Positions 12,793 to 24,880 are shown, numbered from the stretch's first letter. The stretch: 64,000 bases of DNA from Gnetum montanum (GCA_015680685.1 MNCI01010141.1:620842-684841); one strand, 5' to 3'. Numbers and translations are program-made. The notes: generated from the letters alone by a model not told the origin.

Positions 12793-12870
12793 GCGATATC
12801 GCAGGGAAGGACGCGATATCGCGGGGGATGCGATATCGCGTCGGGTGCGATATCGCGTACGCGATATCGC
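12793..12870. repeat. Five perfect GCGATATCGC palindromes in U3
   Basis: Copies start at 12793, 12813, 12830, 12847 and 12861; a partial sixth begins at 12781. Each is a 10-bp perfect palindrome, and they are spaced 14 to 20 bp start to start. They lie between the LTR 5' end and the TATA box, so an enhancer-like role is possible. Degraded copies occupy the same place in LTR A. Confidence 0.85.
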
Positions 12871-12900
12871 GGCCGACGCAGACCGTGTCTCATCATGGGG

Positions 12901-14181
12901 GAAGGAGGTTTTGTGTAAAACCTATAACTCATCATATTTGGTTCAATAAATCAAAATTCACATAAAACAAATATTGTATATCTAATGTTGAAGAGAAGGG
13001 TTAAATTTGATATTTTTGAACAATGTAGATGCATTGGCAATGCCAAATTCTAGGTGAGATATTATCCTGAGGCACTTTATTGATAATGTTATTTTCTATG
13101 ATATTCAGTTATAATTAAAAATTAGCTCAGAATTCTAGCTATTATTATTCATGTTGACTAGTGTCAACCATCCCCTATGCTATGTGCTAGGCTATAATGT
13201 TTGAGCCATATTGACCTTATAGTTTTCTCTTGGTTAGTGTCATGTGGGGTTCATATTTTATGTTGTAAGCCTTATTACCCTACATAATAACCTTGTTATT
13301 TTTAGTACCATCATCAACCTCATAGTGCTACTATGACTACTCATGTTGCTAGTTTGACTAGCCACATGATTGCTCTAGAATTGGCCATGTTGCTAAGAAC
13401 TTAGTAGCATTAAAATAATTCAGTTTATCATCGATGGATATCATTTTTCCATGTTCTAGAAAGGGTTGCATAGCCCCACACCTTATAACCTTGGCACATA
13501 TCATCTTTGTCATTGAATAGTAGGTTGCATAAATGTCAAATGATACCATCCTTAGTGCATAGGCATGGAGCCTTCACATAAACATGTGACTATAACACAT
13601 GAGTCTTAAGAGGTTGGTAAGGTCATGTAGCCAAATCTACACTAAAACTATTGCATTTATCCTTATGACCAAAAAGCAAAACCTTTTGTCATTTACATTC
13701 GAACATAAGTCTTATCAACATAGTTTATTCAAATGATTTTATTATCACTCATGGTTTTCTTACTATTGCCATGTGTCCCCATGCATGTAGCCGCTCATGA
13801 ATTAGATTAGACTAACAAAAAGTAGAATATTACTCACTGATGTGATTTCTTGCAATAGTACATTTCTAATGGATCTAACCTTGATTTTCTAAATTTATAA
13901 TTATGGCTTTGGACACTAATATTAGGTAAGCTCATAATTAATAAGATAAGTGGATAGCATATTTATTGAAGACACCATTTTAAGAGCTCTTTCTTAAGCT
14001 TAGAAATAATATTTATTTATTTATTATTATTAATTTTAATAATATGAACCTTATTTTAGTTAATTCATTTTCTTTCCAAAGCTTAACCATTAATTTTTAA
14101 AATTAATAAACTCTATGTTATTTAGTAAGTATCATAATAATAATAATTAGTTTAAAATTAATAATTAAAAGTTTAGAAAAA
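12901..14181. other. No gene; AT-rich, contains one dispersed repeat
   Basis: Target sequence on the left of element E. Apart from the repeat at 13150-13549, it is AT-rich filler with runs such as 14010-14160. No coding signal. Confidence 0.5.
13150..13549 (-). repeat. Dispersed repeat with decayed coding frame (copy 1)
   Basis: It matches 52440-52850 in the same orientation over about 400 bp (shared blocks near the GTTGACTA string and near CACACCT...CTTGGCA...CATCATCTTT). The minus strand of this copy is open at 13358-13549 with MTKMICAKVIRCGAMQPFLE, and the other copy encodes a similar run (VKMMFAKVMRCGAI) in the same relative place. It may therefore derive from a protein gene. Family not recognised. 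Confidence 0.55.
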
Positions 14182-14186
14182 ATATC

Positions 14187-14720
14187 TGATAAATTAAATT
14201 TTTGATGCATTGCAATATCATATCTACAATATTGTAGCAACGATGTCATAGATACAATGTCATAATCCATGCTACGTCATTGTTAATATGATGTCTTGGG
14301 ATGTGTGTGGCCCTATAAATACCAACACTTGGATGCACAATCTATAACTTTCCATTTCACCCTTAGCAAAACTCTTGCAATTTGTTTTCTTAGTTAGAAA
14401 TAAAGTGAATGCCCTTAGTGTGATGTTTAGTAGTTATGTGAAATCTTTATTCAAGTGAAATGTACTTAGGCACAATTCATGACTAAAAATAAAGATCAAG
14501 ATTGCTTCTCATCATTGCAGCATATACTTAGTTTAGTATTTTACTTAGATTAATTTTCATGTTTACTTAGTTAACTCTTTCCATTTTTGAAGTACTTTAC
14601 TTTCCTTTGTTTATTAGTAAAGATAAATGAGCACAGCTAGTTTCGAGTGATTAAGTATAATTGTTTTGTAATCCTAGTAGTGCTATTAAGATATAAAGGA
14701 GAAATGATAGAATAAATGAC
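14187..14720 (+). repeat. 5' LTR of element E (3' part missing)
   Basis: It starts TGATAAATTAAA, parallel to CGATAAAGTTAA of the 3' LTR. U3 has ATATCATATCTACAATAT-type palindromic motifs, a TATA box at 14314-14321, and R/U5 with CTTTATTCAAGTG. It aligns with 23005 onward until about 14700, then jumps into gag, so the last ~350 bp and the primer site are deleted. Confidence 0.8.
14314..14321 (+). promoter_or_regulatory. LTR TATA box (element E 5' LTR)
   Basis: TATAAATA after CCC, preceded by the palindrome-rich U3; the matching site in the 3' LTR is TATAAACA at 23131-23138. Confidence 0.6.
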
Positions 14721-14724
14721 GATG

Positions 14725-14905
14725 AAGATTGGACTATGCCTATGAAAGCAAGAATCTCATATGCTCACAATGGTTCTTATTACCATGATTTCACATTCAT
14801 CTTTCACCAAGATGAGCAAATGAGATGAAAAGATCTATAAGGCAACATCATTTTTCCTCCAAAGCATTCAGCACCCATCATGCTTCAAACAACTCTATGG
14901 AGAAT
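14725..14905 (+). pseudogene. gag start remnant of element E
   Basis: It aligns with the start of gag in C (27984-28230): the stretch TTCATCTTTCACCAAGATGA corresponds to the C segment encoding FILHQDE, followed by the CATGCTTC block. Stops are present. It ends at a deletion that joins it to the 3' end of an element (polypurine tract at 14945-14954). Confidence 0.6.
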
Positions 14906-14954
14906 GAACTTAAAAAAGAACTCAAGGATGTGTTTTCATTTAGTCATGGGGGTA

Positions 14955-15847
14955 TGATGAGTCATAGTTTTGTTGGTTGCATTAACGAGGCCTCGTCAAT
15001 GTAGCCTTGTTGACTTGGCCTCATCGATGAGGCCTTGTTGATGTAGTGTCCACTTTTTGGCTATAAATACACACCTACCAGCTACATTTATGGCAATAGA
15101 ATTTTAGTAGTAGCAAAACTCTTACAATTTATTCATTTAAAAGATAGGATATTTTCCTCAAGTGCCTATAGTAGGAGTCATTGAGTGCATGGATCTTTAT
15201 TCAAGCATTGTTGTACTTGAGCATGATAGTGTATGCAGCAATAAAGACTAGTTTTCTAATAAACCTTGCAGCACTTTGGATAGATTAAATGTTTCATTTA
15301 TGCATATAATGTTTTCAATTATTTATTTATTAAATTTTTTCTAGTAATTAAGTTAATAAAGGAATTAAGTAAGATAAGCTATATAGATTAAGCACATAAG
15401 TACAACCACTTCGAGTGTGACATGTATTCACTTAGTAATCCTAGTAGTGTTATTGCTTGGTATGCCTAGTAGCATAGCGCTTGGTAATCCAGCAATGGAT
15501 ACATGGGTTTAGGACGTGTGCGAAGAGTGGGACTAGATACTTATGTTAAGACTAGTTAGATACTAGCTAATTAGTTAAATTAAATTAGTTAATCCAATTA
15601 CTTTATCTCCCTTTAAACACCAACCCATGAAATACAAAATGATAAATATCAGATAACTCAATTACACTTAACCATACTAGTGAATGTCACAAGTGTAATT
15701 GGGAAGACAATGAATGACCTTGAGGCAAGATTCACCTGCTAGAAGGCTAGTGCACTAGAAACTATAAAGTCCACAGAATTCGACTGAATCACGCATGAAC
15801 ACTTGTGATTCATATGGTTGCGTGTAGGGGTACCTTGCTGCTAATCA
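14955..15847 (+). repeat. Extra gypsy LTR (G) inside element E
   Basis: It starts TGATGAGTC after the polypurine tract ATGGGGGTA and ends CTAATCA. U5 carries the family-specific block (GAATTCGACTGAATCACGC). U3 differs from E: it has GGCCTCGT/GATGAGGCC palindromic repeats, and a TATA box lies at 15062-15069. The flanking bases GGGTA and ATTAC are not a target duplication, and no primer site follows. It looks like the 3' LTR of a sister element joined to E by recombination or deletion. Confidence 0.75.
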
Positions 15848-15889
15848 ATTACCCAAAAGCCATAAATCATCAAATATGTTTGATCATTT

Positions 15890-16460
15890 TTAGGTCACAG
15901 GAAATACTATAGAAGATTTATAGAAAATGTTTTAAAAATTGCAAAATCATTGGTAGATGTAACCAAGAAGGATACACCATTTCAATGGATGGAATCATGT
16001 GAGAAGGCATTTGAAACCTTGAAATAGAAGTTGATCAAGATACCAATCCTTCAAGATCTAGATTAGTATAAGCCTTCAAATATCATGATGGATGCCTCAA
16101 ATTTTGCATTGGATGTAGTGCTAACATAGTTGGATGACAAAAAAAGGCCATACTTTATACATTGTGCTAGTAGAAACATCATCTAGATACAAATTAATTA
16201 CACCACCACAGAAAATGAGCTTATGAAAATGGTGTATGCAAGAGAAAAATTCCAACATTTTGTGCTCAGGTATCCAATCTATGTCCACATTGATCCTACT
16301 GCAATCCAATTCCTCATGAAAAAACTAGCAGTAAGTCCTAGGGTGATTAGATGACTTATCATTCTACAAGAATTCAACATAACCATGATTGACAAGAAGG
16401 GTAGAGAGAATGTAGTAGTTGATCACTTGTTGAGGTTACAATGCAAATAAAAAGACCATA
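15890..16460 (+). pseudogene. RT end and RNase H remnant of element E
   Basis: It begins with YYRRFIENVLKIAKSL and TPFQWMESCEKAFETLK, the connection region after RT, then RNase H: MMDASNFALDVVLT, TTENELMKMVYAREKFQHFV, DPTAIQFLMKK, LQEFNITMIDKKGRENVVVD. Several TAG/TAA stops replace expected Gln codons. The catalytic RT palm is absent from E. Confidence 0.75.
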
Positions 16461-16559
16461 AAGAATCATTCTCAAAGTAGTTCCCTAATGAAAACATGTT
16501 TACTAAGATAATAATGACTGTTGACTCAATAATGAAATCATGGATCACTAATTACATAA

Positions 16560-17640
16560 GTTATTTAACCATACAAGAGCTTCTTGTTGAGTGGGAAAAG
16601 AAATAGAAATAATAGTTCCTTCATAAGGCTAAGAGATATTTGGAAATAAATGGAAACCTTTACAAGATTTGTGTTGGTGGATTAGTACAATGGTGTGTAC
16701 CAAAATATAATCAACAATGGATCCTATATGATGTACATAAACGTCCATGTGGTGGCCATTATGTAGGTAGTAGGATGACATTAAAACTTATGATGGCAGG
16801 CTACTTCTAGCCTACCTTGTTCTAAGATGTCTGCAAATTTATTCAATCTTGTGAAATGGGTCAGAAAGATGGAGGAATAATAGCCAAGAATGAAGCACCA
16901 TAATAATAGATACAATCATTAGAACTATTTGATATATGGGGAATTGACTTCATGGAACCATCACACCAATGTTGAATGGAAAGGCTTACATAATAGTGAC
17001 CATGGATTATTACACAAAGTGGGTAGAGGCAGCTAAAGTTAAAGATTGTATAGCCAAAATAGCTGCAAAATTCTTCTAACAACATGTGGTGAATCACTTT
17101 GAAGTACCAAGGATGCTTATTTCAGATAATGGGATTCATTATACTAGTGCTAATTTTAAGAATCTCATGTAACAACTTGGGGTGAACCATAAATTGATCA
17201 CATCATATCATTCTCGAGCTAATGGTTAGGCAAAAGTAACTAACTACAAAATTACTAGAATATTATCTATGATAGTTAGTATATTTAGAAAGGATTAAAG
17301 AACCAAGCTAAATGATGCTCTATGAGCCTATAGAATAACATGGAAACTACCTATTGGATATTCATCCTATGAGCTACTTTATAGTAAATTACCCACACTA
17401 CTAATCTAGGTATAGCTTCAAACTCTAGCTACTGCCAGCAAACTTGACCTGAACCTAAGCTTAGCCTAGAAAGAGCAACTAATGAATCTTAATCTATTAG
17501 AAGAAAATAGGCTAGTAGAACTTATGAGTAATGAGATCCACAAGAAATACTCAAAGCATAGGAATAATGCATGAATATGACAAGTGTTGGTACAACCAAG
17601 TGATTAGGTCCTATACTACAATTTCAACCATGTTTGACAA
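16560..17640 (+). pseudogene. Integrase remnant of element E
   Basis: The zinc-binding part contains HKRPCGGHYVGSRMTLKLMM and CKFIQSCEMGQKDGG. The core has WGIDFMEP, MDYYTKWVEAAKVKD and ISDNGIHY, then ITSYHSRANG-stop-AKVTN. The position that should be the catalytic Glu, 36 after the second Asp, is Lys (AAA). Several stops and a frame change are present. Confidence 0.75.
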
Positions 17641-20002
17641 AAGTTAGTTCCAAATCCTTTGGGAGGGGCCATACATCATCTGAATGACTTACCCATTTAG
17701 TGCCATGTACACTCATCATCCATCTTGCCCACATAAGCTTATCTTAGTAAAATTGTAACAAGCCAAATCCTACCATAAATATCCCAACTCCGTTAAGGAT
17801 TCTACCTAGCTTATCTAAATTTCCTCTACCTATATAATTTTCTAGTTGAATAGCCCTAATCATAGTCATGGGGATGTCCACCATGACACATAGGTACCTT
17901 TTGAATTTTTTCACTTTCTTACTACTTCTTTCTACTTTCTTGATTATTTTATATTTTCAATTTCTTAACTCTTTGATAATTTTTAATTCTTTTTATCTTT
18001 TTAATTCTTGAAGTCTTTTATAATCTTTTGTAGTTTTTCATCATTTTACTTGCAAATAGTTTTGTCAATTGTTAATAAAATACACTAAATAAAGCAAGAT
18101 GTAGTTCCCATAAGGTAAAGACTTCTCTATATTATCAATCATAAGGGACTAATTACCCATACAATGAGACCATGACATTAATCAACCCATTCCAATAATA
18201 AGAGGATCTAGCATGTCTATAATGATATTCTTCTCACAATAAAACTAAGAATAAAGTTGTGATCATTATGCTCGGATAGAAGAGTGAAGAACCAAGTGGA
18301 AATGACAAGGGTGTGAAATTAAACAAACTTATGGATTCTCTTGGATCACTGCTATATGATTCTATCTTATTTCTAAGGATGTATTATATAATTGTAGAAC
18401 TAATAAAAAATGGAAGTAATAGTACAATAAGTGCTATCTTACTATGTCATTGAAAAGACATGTTAACCATGCCTAAATTTACTCCTCTAGTAAGGTCAAC
18501 ATAGTCAAAAATAAAATCCATGCAAAAAATAAATTTCTAAGGGTTCCACTAGAAAGATATGTTATCCATGCCTAAAGGTAGGCAGCTTCTCGAGAATCTC
18601 AAAAATAAAAAACTACCATGAATAAACTCCTCTATTGACCCATATGCCAAGTGGTAATACTTCTTACAGCTATGGTAGTATTATAGTTGTGACTTCTAGA
18701 TAAAAAATAATGTGATGCCACAAGAAAGTGATTTGGACTTAGTTTGAATCTTGGAAGGAAATATTGATGATTACTTTAACCATAGATTACACACAAGAAT
18801 TCATTATGTCTATGGTAGGATACCTCATGTCCCCTCTTTAGCAACACCTTCTACAGTCCATCTCACTTCATTGTATATGTAAATGTAATTTTGTTGTTTT
18901 GTATAATATAGTGATACTTTCCCAATATGACAATACTAATATGTATATTTTGCTAAACATGTATGCATTACATTCAACTCCTTGAGTGCCTGAGGACACC
19001 TTTAGGTGTAGTTATATAAGGGTACTAAGGGCTAAAGCCTACTTTAGGAAGGATCCACTTTTATGACTCTTATATTTCATACTTGGCAAGCAATTCCACA
19101 TCATCATGTGCCTTCCAAAATAATCAAGATTCAATAAATACTTTCCATATCATCTAACAATCTATTCATATATCTGAAATTCTTAACCCATCTCCTATGC
19201 ATTCAATAAAATTTTGTTGCCTAAGATTCCTTTCTTATGAATTTTGAATGCCAATTTTCTTAAAATTGTTTATCATTAATGATCCAAGATCATTTTTACA
19301 AGTCTCACATTTTTCTAAAATTTCAATTGACTCATTTTTTCTCTTAAAATTCAACAAAAATTTGAAATGTTTTAATGGTGATGTCATAGCACCTATGATT
19401 TTGTATCTATGATGTATCATCTACAATGTCATGAATATAAAAATAGTATATGTACATGCGAGAGTTAGTGAAATTTTTCATTCCTTCATTTTCCAACAAG
19501 AGAAGTTTTTGTAATTTTTTCTCATAGCTCTTGCACACTAGCTTCCCAAGGGCATAACTTTGTTCCCATAGATTTGATTTCTAAAGTTCTTGAACCCTAT
19601 TGATCTTAGAGTGCTCATAGTTGTTGGGGGAGGGGCATTTAAATTATATGATACATCTAAAAATTTTAGCCAAAAATTCCTAACACCTAGAAGATACCAT
19701 AAAGGGTAAGCATAAGAAATAATAAGAGCCTTATTATTAATCAATCAAACTTAAGCAAAGAGGACTTAGTTAATTCTCCTAAGTGACCATACCAACCATT
19801 TTAACACATAATAAGTAAGAAAATAATAAATATGAAAGGTCATAATTAATTAATAACAATTAAGGAATTACATTTAAAAATTTTTGTAACTTTGCAATAA
19901 TAATAAGATAGGAACTTGATCTAATTAAGGGTATGAGGAAGAAAAAAATTGTTAAGAACTGATGTAAACACTTTAATAATATGAAACTATTGTTGACTAC
20001 AG
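17641..20002 (+). other. 3' noncoding region of E and leader of its extra ORF
   Basis: 17850-19100 is conserved with C (34180-35480): two GACATGTTA.CCATGCCT-type blocks (18460 and 18550) and GCCTACTTTAGGAAGGATCC (19038) match C near 34990 and 35449. From about 19100 to 22950 E has sequence not found in C. A TATA-like GAATATAAAAATAG at 19433 lies 570 bp before the ORF. No coding signal. Confidence 0.5.
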
Positions 20003-22767
20003 ATGGTTCCAAAGAGACTAGCAACTATTGAACCTTGCCAACATGGGAGCAATAGACTAAGAGGCAAGTAGGAGAACAAGCTCCACAAGAAGAACAAGTT
20101 GCCCAATCATATAGTATCCACCAACAAACTCTTGTCATCAAACACTCAACCCAAGGAGAGGTAGAAATTCCACCAGCACTTAAAAAAGAACAATGTATCA
20201 CCTTATCTTCTAAATGCCTCTAAGTAATTCAAGAAGAATCGATCATGTTCATAGTCATTGTAGAGTTGAACTTTGGTCCTTTCATAGAGTTTGCTCAAGA
20301 AGTTATAAAGAAACAACTCCAAGTGTCTCCCTTATAGCATAATTTGTCTAATAGTGGAGAGTGGTATCTAGGAGAAACATACCAATTTTGGTAGAATAAG
20401 TAAGCATATGCCAAAGTCAAAATTGAAGGATTCTTTGTGCCATACTTGGTAGAGGCAATTGCAAAGGCCCTCAACATCCCAAATGAAGGAGAAAATGTGA
20501 CATAGATCTCAACAAAATAAGATACTAATGCTAAGAGGCTATGGTTGCACAAGGCAGATTAAAAAGAAGATAAAGACTATAGTGAGCTCATAGCTGAGGA
20601 GAAAATATACTTTAAGATTGAAATCTATCACTATCCAACAAAGAGGCTTAACAAAATATCTACATATGCAACTAGAGGAAGCATAAATCTTATGGGAAAA
20701 TTCAATAACAACATTATCCATATGTTCTTCCTCAAGATCCAAAGATTGTTTGAAGAGAAGAAGGTAAGAAAATTGACACTTCCATTCTATTATCTCATTA
20801 GGAAGCTATGCCATCAAGCTAGAATCCTAGGATATACTAATGATGTTTCTAGGAAGGTCCAAAATGCTGCCTATGTAGAAATGCTCAAGCTAGTGCCACC
20901 AAACAAGGATCAACTAGAGAAGCTAGTAGGCACCGAAGGATTTGTAGGTTCCACTCCTACCAATAACATTCCCACTACCAGTTAATAATAGTAGGAAAAG
21001 CCTAGTAGCTGACCTTAGGTTGAACAACAACTGCAAGCTAAACAACAACAACAACAACAACAATAAACATTGCTACTGCCACTACAGAATTATAGACCAT
21101 CCATTATCCAACTACAATAAATTATAGTGATAATAAGTTTGGGAATAAAGAAAGGGTCCAATTTACACAAAGCACGGGAGAGCCCTATAAGGGCTAGAAT
21201 CTCAATAGATTTAGTTGATAGGTAGGTGTCATTGTAAGTAGGAGGAGAGGAAGATTAGACGCAATAGATATCTAGGAATGCTACATCATTCTAAGTAATA
21301 CTTGAAACTAGTGAATGTACCACTGTTGTGGTCATGAAATACCAAGATGTAGTAAGAGCTTTAGAGGTCACCATCAATCAAATAAGAAATCATTTAATGT
21401 ATCTATTGTTCAACCAGCCAATATCTTTGGAGCACAAGATTCTCAAATGCTTGTTGGAACCTCAATGACTCCTATAGAGCGTGAAGATATTTTGGATTGA
21501 TTATTGTAGATAGGTCAAGCGATGCAAAATATTTTTGATATCCCTAGTGATATCACTATAGTCCAATCTCATCTGATTACCACAAAAAAGAAGTTGGTCA
21601 TGACAAAGACTGGAGTTAAACATGTGGAGAATGAAATGTAGTGGTTACATGTAGAATTGGCAAAATTGAGAGTGGATAAGAAAGACCTTGCACAATTTAT
21701 AGCACCTGACCAACTAGACCAACTCAAAAATGACCATGTGAGGCATTGATTATTCACAACATAATAATGAAGAAGGATAAGGAGAAGGCAGTGTGGGATG
21801 CATCATTGGCAAAGGCTTAGACATATGCACCCACCAAAGTGCTCACTACCTTACAAGAGAAAAGTAAATAGTTAGCTATTAATAATGCTTGGTTGACCAA
21901 CATTGAAAAGTAGAAAAATTTTCTCAAGGAGAGGATTTAACAACTCATAGGAAAACCAGTCTGAGTCAACCAACCAATACATGAATCACTTAATATGAGA
22001 GAACAAAATCTTATCAATGGAAGAAGTTTGCTCCATTTGCCAAAAGTTAGCAATCAAAATTAGTTTGTGGCAGAATGAGGCCAAGAAGCATGAATGAATC
22101 AAGAAGCATTTCAAAGACTAGGTGGGCATGTATAAATAGATAAATGAAAAATAAATCCAAATAAAAAAATCCAAAATCAGTTCCCTTGCTATGCAAAATC
22201 TAGATTGGTAATCCATCTTGGATAGTTTAGCCCATGTCTACTAGGAAAAAGTAAAAAAATAAAGACCTTTAGATTGAAGACCTTACAAAATACATGGGGT
22301 TAGAAAATATTCATTATGCTAACTTGGCCATGTTAATAAAAATAATTCCTCAAAATGAATTAGAGTAGCAAGTAGTGGTCATATATACAATGTATGAGAA
22401 AATGTTTGTCAATATGAAGGATGCACTACAGAAGCTACATGTGGCAAACTCAAAGTTATAAATTGTTAATTCTATCTACCATAGGTAGCAAGATGTAGCA
22501 ACAAACCTAGCACATCACATGTTAGATTCTTAGAAACTTAGAAAGACATGTAGAGCATTTGAAGAAGAAAGATGGCAATTTGCAGCTTAGTATGTGAAAG
22601 AAAATAAGATGGTTTCATAACTACCATGTCCATGGGATGTACCCACTCTATCTAACATTACACAATAAGCATGAATGGTATATTATCCCAGGATAGAGGA
22701 GGAGAAACTTCAGGTGCTATGCACCTAATATTAATTCCAGAAGCTTAATGATAAAGGGAAGAATTAA
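20003..22767 (+). pseudogene. ~920-codon ORF of unknown function behind integrase (element E)
   Basis: Homologous to 9078-11759 (minus) with the same start context and same terminal TAA-TGG. From about 20068 one frame can be followed past 20985, broken by TAA/TAG stops where Gln is likely. The best open part is 20692-20985 (FFLKIQRLFEEKKVRKLTLP, FYYLIRKLCHQARILGYTND). Later parts are charged and coil-like (KHVENEMQWLHVELAKLRVD), and a CAA repeat at about 21040-21063 encodes Gln. The C-terminal block near 22590-22740 has MVSQLPCPWDVPTLSNIT, matching CPWEVSMPTNIV of copy F. No membrane segment or known catalytic motif is seen. Function unknown. Confidence 0.6.
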
Positions 22768-22989
22768 TGGAAGAGCCTCCACTACTTGGAACTTGATCTA
22801 CATTGAGCTACTTCAAATTTTGTGTTTTATTTTTTTTTCTTTTCATGTAACTGTGTCATTTTGTAAAAACAAAATTGTAGCATTCTAAGTCATGTAAATA
22901 GTTAGCAAGTCATGTCAAGTTGAGTCTACCTCCTAATTTTAGAAGGGATTCTATCCCCATTTTATTTTAACTCAAGGATGAGTTTCCAG

Positions 22990-23004
22990 TTAGTCATGGG
23001 GGTA
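22990..23004 (+). other. Polypurine tract of element E
   Basis: GTCATGGGGGTA immediately before the 3' LTR; the same motif precedes LTR G (14945) and, as TTGTGGGGGTA, the 3' LTR of C (36243). Confidence 0.7.
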
Positions 23005-23888
23005 CGATAAAGTTAATTTTTTTTGCATTGTGATATCATATCTACAATATCATAGAAATTATGTCATAGATATGATGTCATAATCCATGTTACATCATCA
23101 TTGATATGGGTCTTGAGATGCATGCAACCCTATAAACACCAGCACTTGAGCACTCAATCCATAACTTTCCCATTCAACCCTTAGCAAAATTCTTATAGTT
23201 TGTTTTCTTAGTTAGAGATAAAGTGAATTCCTACAATTAGATGTTTAGCAATTATGCAAAATCTTTATTCAAGTGTACTTGGGTATAGTTCATGACTAGA
23301 AATAAAGATTGAGATTGCTTTTCATCATTATAGCATAAAATTAGTTTACTATTTTACTTAGACTAATTTACATGTTTACTTAGTTAACTCTTCAAATTTT
23401 CTAAGTAATTTAATTTTCATTGTTAATTAATAAAGCAAAATGAGTATGATTGGTTTTGAACATTTAAGTGTAATTGTTTGGTAATCCTAGTAGTATTATT
23501 GCTTGGTTCTCTTAGTAGCATAATGTTTAATAACTCAGTAATGGTTACATGAGGCTAAGGTATGTATGGTAAACTAGGAACAAATGATCATCATTATAGA
23601 TTACAATAGATTTAGTCACTTATCATTACTTAGACTTAGCATTTCACTTCATTTTCATTATATTCATGCTTAGGAGTAAAATGAGCCTAACAAAATTACA
23701 TAACATATGTCTCACTACGAGTTAAACCATACACTTAGACTTTACTAACTCAAAGTAGGAAGACAACTCATGAACTTAACATCAATCACTAGTATAATAA
23801 CATTCTCCATCCATGGATTATGATTTGATCATGCACTAGCACTCGTGACTTGTATGATAGATTGTTGGGATTGCTCCACCACTCATCA
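23005..23888 (+). repeat. 3' LTR of element E
   Basis: It starts CGATAAAG (TG mutated to CG) and ends CCACTCATCA, followed by ATATC, the target duplication that also precedes the 5' LTR. U3 palindromic ATATCAT motifs, TATA at 23131 and the R/U5 region align with 14187-14700. Confidence 0.85.
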
Positions 23889-23893
23889 ATATC

Positions 23894-24360
23894 TTAAACA
23901 TAATCCCATTGTTAGCCATGTGAGGAGTAAGAAAAACATGAGTCTAGGACTTGGTAGGAAACTTATAAGTTATGACTCCATGCTAAGTATGAAAATGTTA
24001 AAGTCAACATTTAGCCCCCAAAAATGGGTTTCATGAAAATTCAAAGATACTAAAACTATATAAATATTATTGATGTAAAAATATGAAAAATATAAGAACC
24101 ATAATGATTATACAATCATGACATGCACTAGAAACTAGCAAAATCATGAAGTGGACTATACATGTTCAATAATGATTAAAATAATCATAATCATAAAGAG
24201 AACCTTTACATATGCCATCCTTTATATCACCATATGAGATTATTTAAGATTTAATTTATGCTATGTGAAAATTATAAATTATAACTTATATTTTAGATTC
24301 CAATCATGAGCATTTTCAAGATAAAAGTCATTGGTATATAAAATCTATAAGGATGGGATT
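23894..24360. other. No gene; AT-rich spacer between E and L
   Basis: Right flank of E. Nothing recognisable. Confidence 0.5.
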
Positions 24361-24880
24361 TGTGGCATCCTATTCTTGAATGTCATGACAAACGCCACAT
24401 ATACATTATATTAGACATTATGCGTAAGAAGATAATATCTCAAATGTAAAATATATGTAACATTCAACATTATTGATGTGAAATAGTATATTTGGATCAT
24501 GCCTTGAGAGTGTTCCTTGGGGTTTTCTTTCTTTAGCATCTATCCCTCAAAGGCAATCCAACATTGCCACCATGGTTAGGCCTACACCTAGGCAAAGGGG
24601 ATGGCTAGTCCTCTTCCTATTCCAATTTACCCAACACTTATTACTCACCTTTACTAGCTCCACAACTCCATGCTAGCATGACCTCTAATGCCTGGGTATA
24701 AATGCCTTAGGTTAAGCCCCCAAAGGTCACCTCAAGAGACACATTCGTAATTACAACATGCCCTTTTGGGTCTTAATTACAACTCCTATTTTGGGTCTTG
24801 TTACAATAATGATAATACTTATTATGAAGAGGCTCCATCTTCATTATGTAGTAGATCCATTTGGGAATGGGGACATTACA
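24361..24880 (-). repeat. 3' LTR of element L
   Basis: On the minus strand it starts TGTAATGTCCCC and ends GATGCCACA. It aligns with 40828-41393 and with the M LTRs (53587-54145, 58204-58776). A purine tract (AAGGGGATAGAT on minus) precedes it. Confidence 0.8.

Larger units (their letters stand above)
12100..12895 (-). repeat. Solo LTR (B) of the A-type gypsy subfamily
   Basis: The minus strand starts TGATGAGAC and ends CACTCATCA. It is flanked by a perfect 5-bp duplication TGGGG (12095-12099 and 12896-12900). There is no internal region on either side, so it arose by LTR-LTR recombination. It carries a TATA box, a palindrome array and the conserved U5 end shared with A, C, E and G. It is strikingly CpG-rich against its surroundings, which indicates recent insertion. 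Positions 12390-12420 are an assembly gap (N). Confidence 0.9.
14187..23888 (+). mobile_element. Ty3/gypsy element E (Athila/Tat-like), 9.7 kb, with TSD
   Basis: Bounded by homologous LTRs (14187-14720 truncated, 23005-23888) and a perfect 5-bp duplication ATATC at 14182-14186 and 23889-23893. Inside are a gag start remnant, an extra LTR (G), the end of RT, RNase H, integrase, a long 3' noncoding part shared with C, a ~920-codon ORF and a polypurine tract. Most of gag, the protease and most of RT are missing. It belongs to the same family as A, B and C by U5, polypurine tract and pol sequence. Confidence 0.85.

Noticed and set aside
13900-14186. Possible promoter or scaffold region from AT-rich runs
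   Set aside because: AT richness is general in this window and no specific motif supports it.
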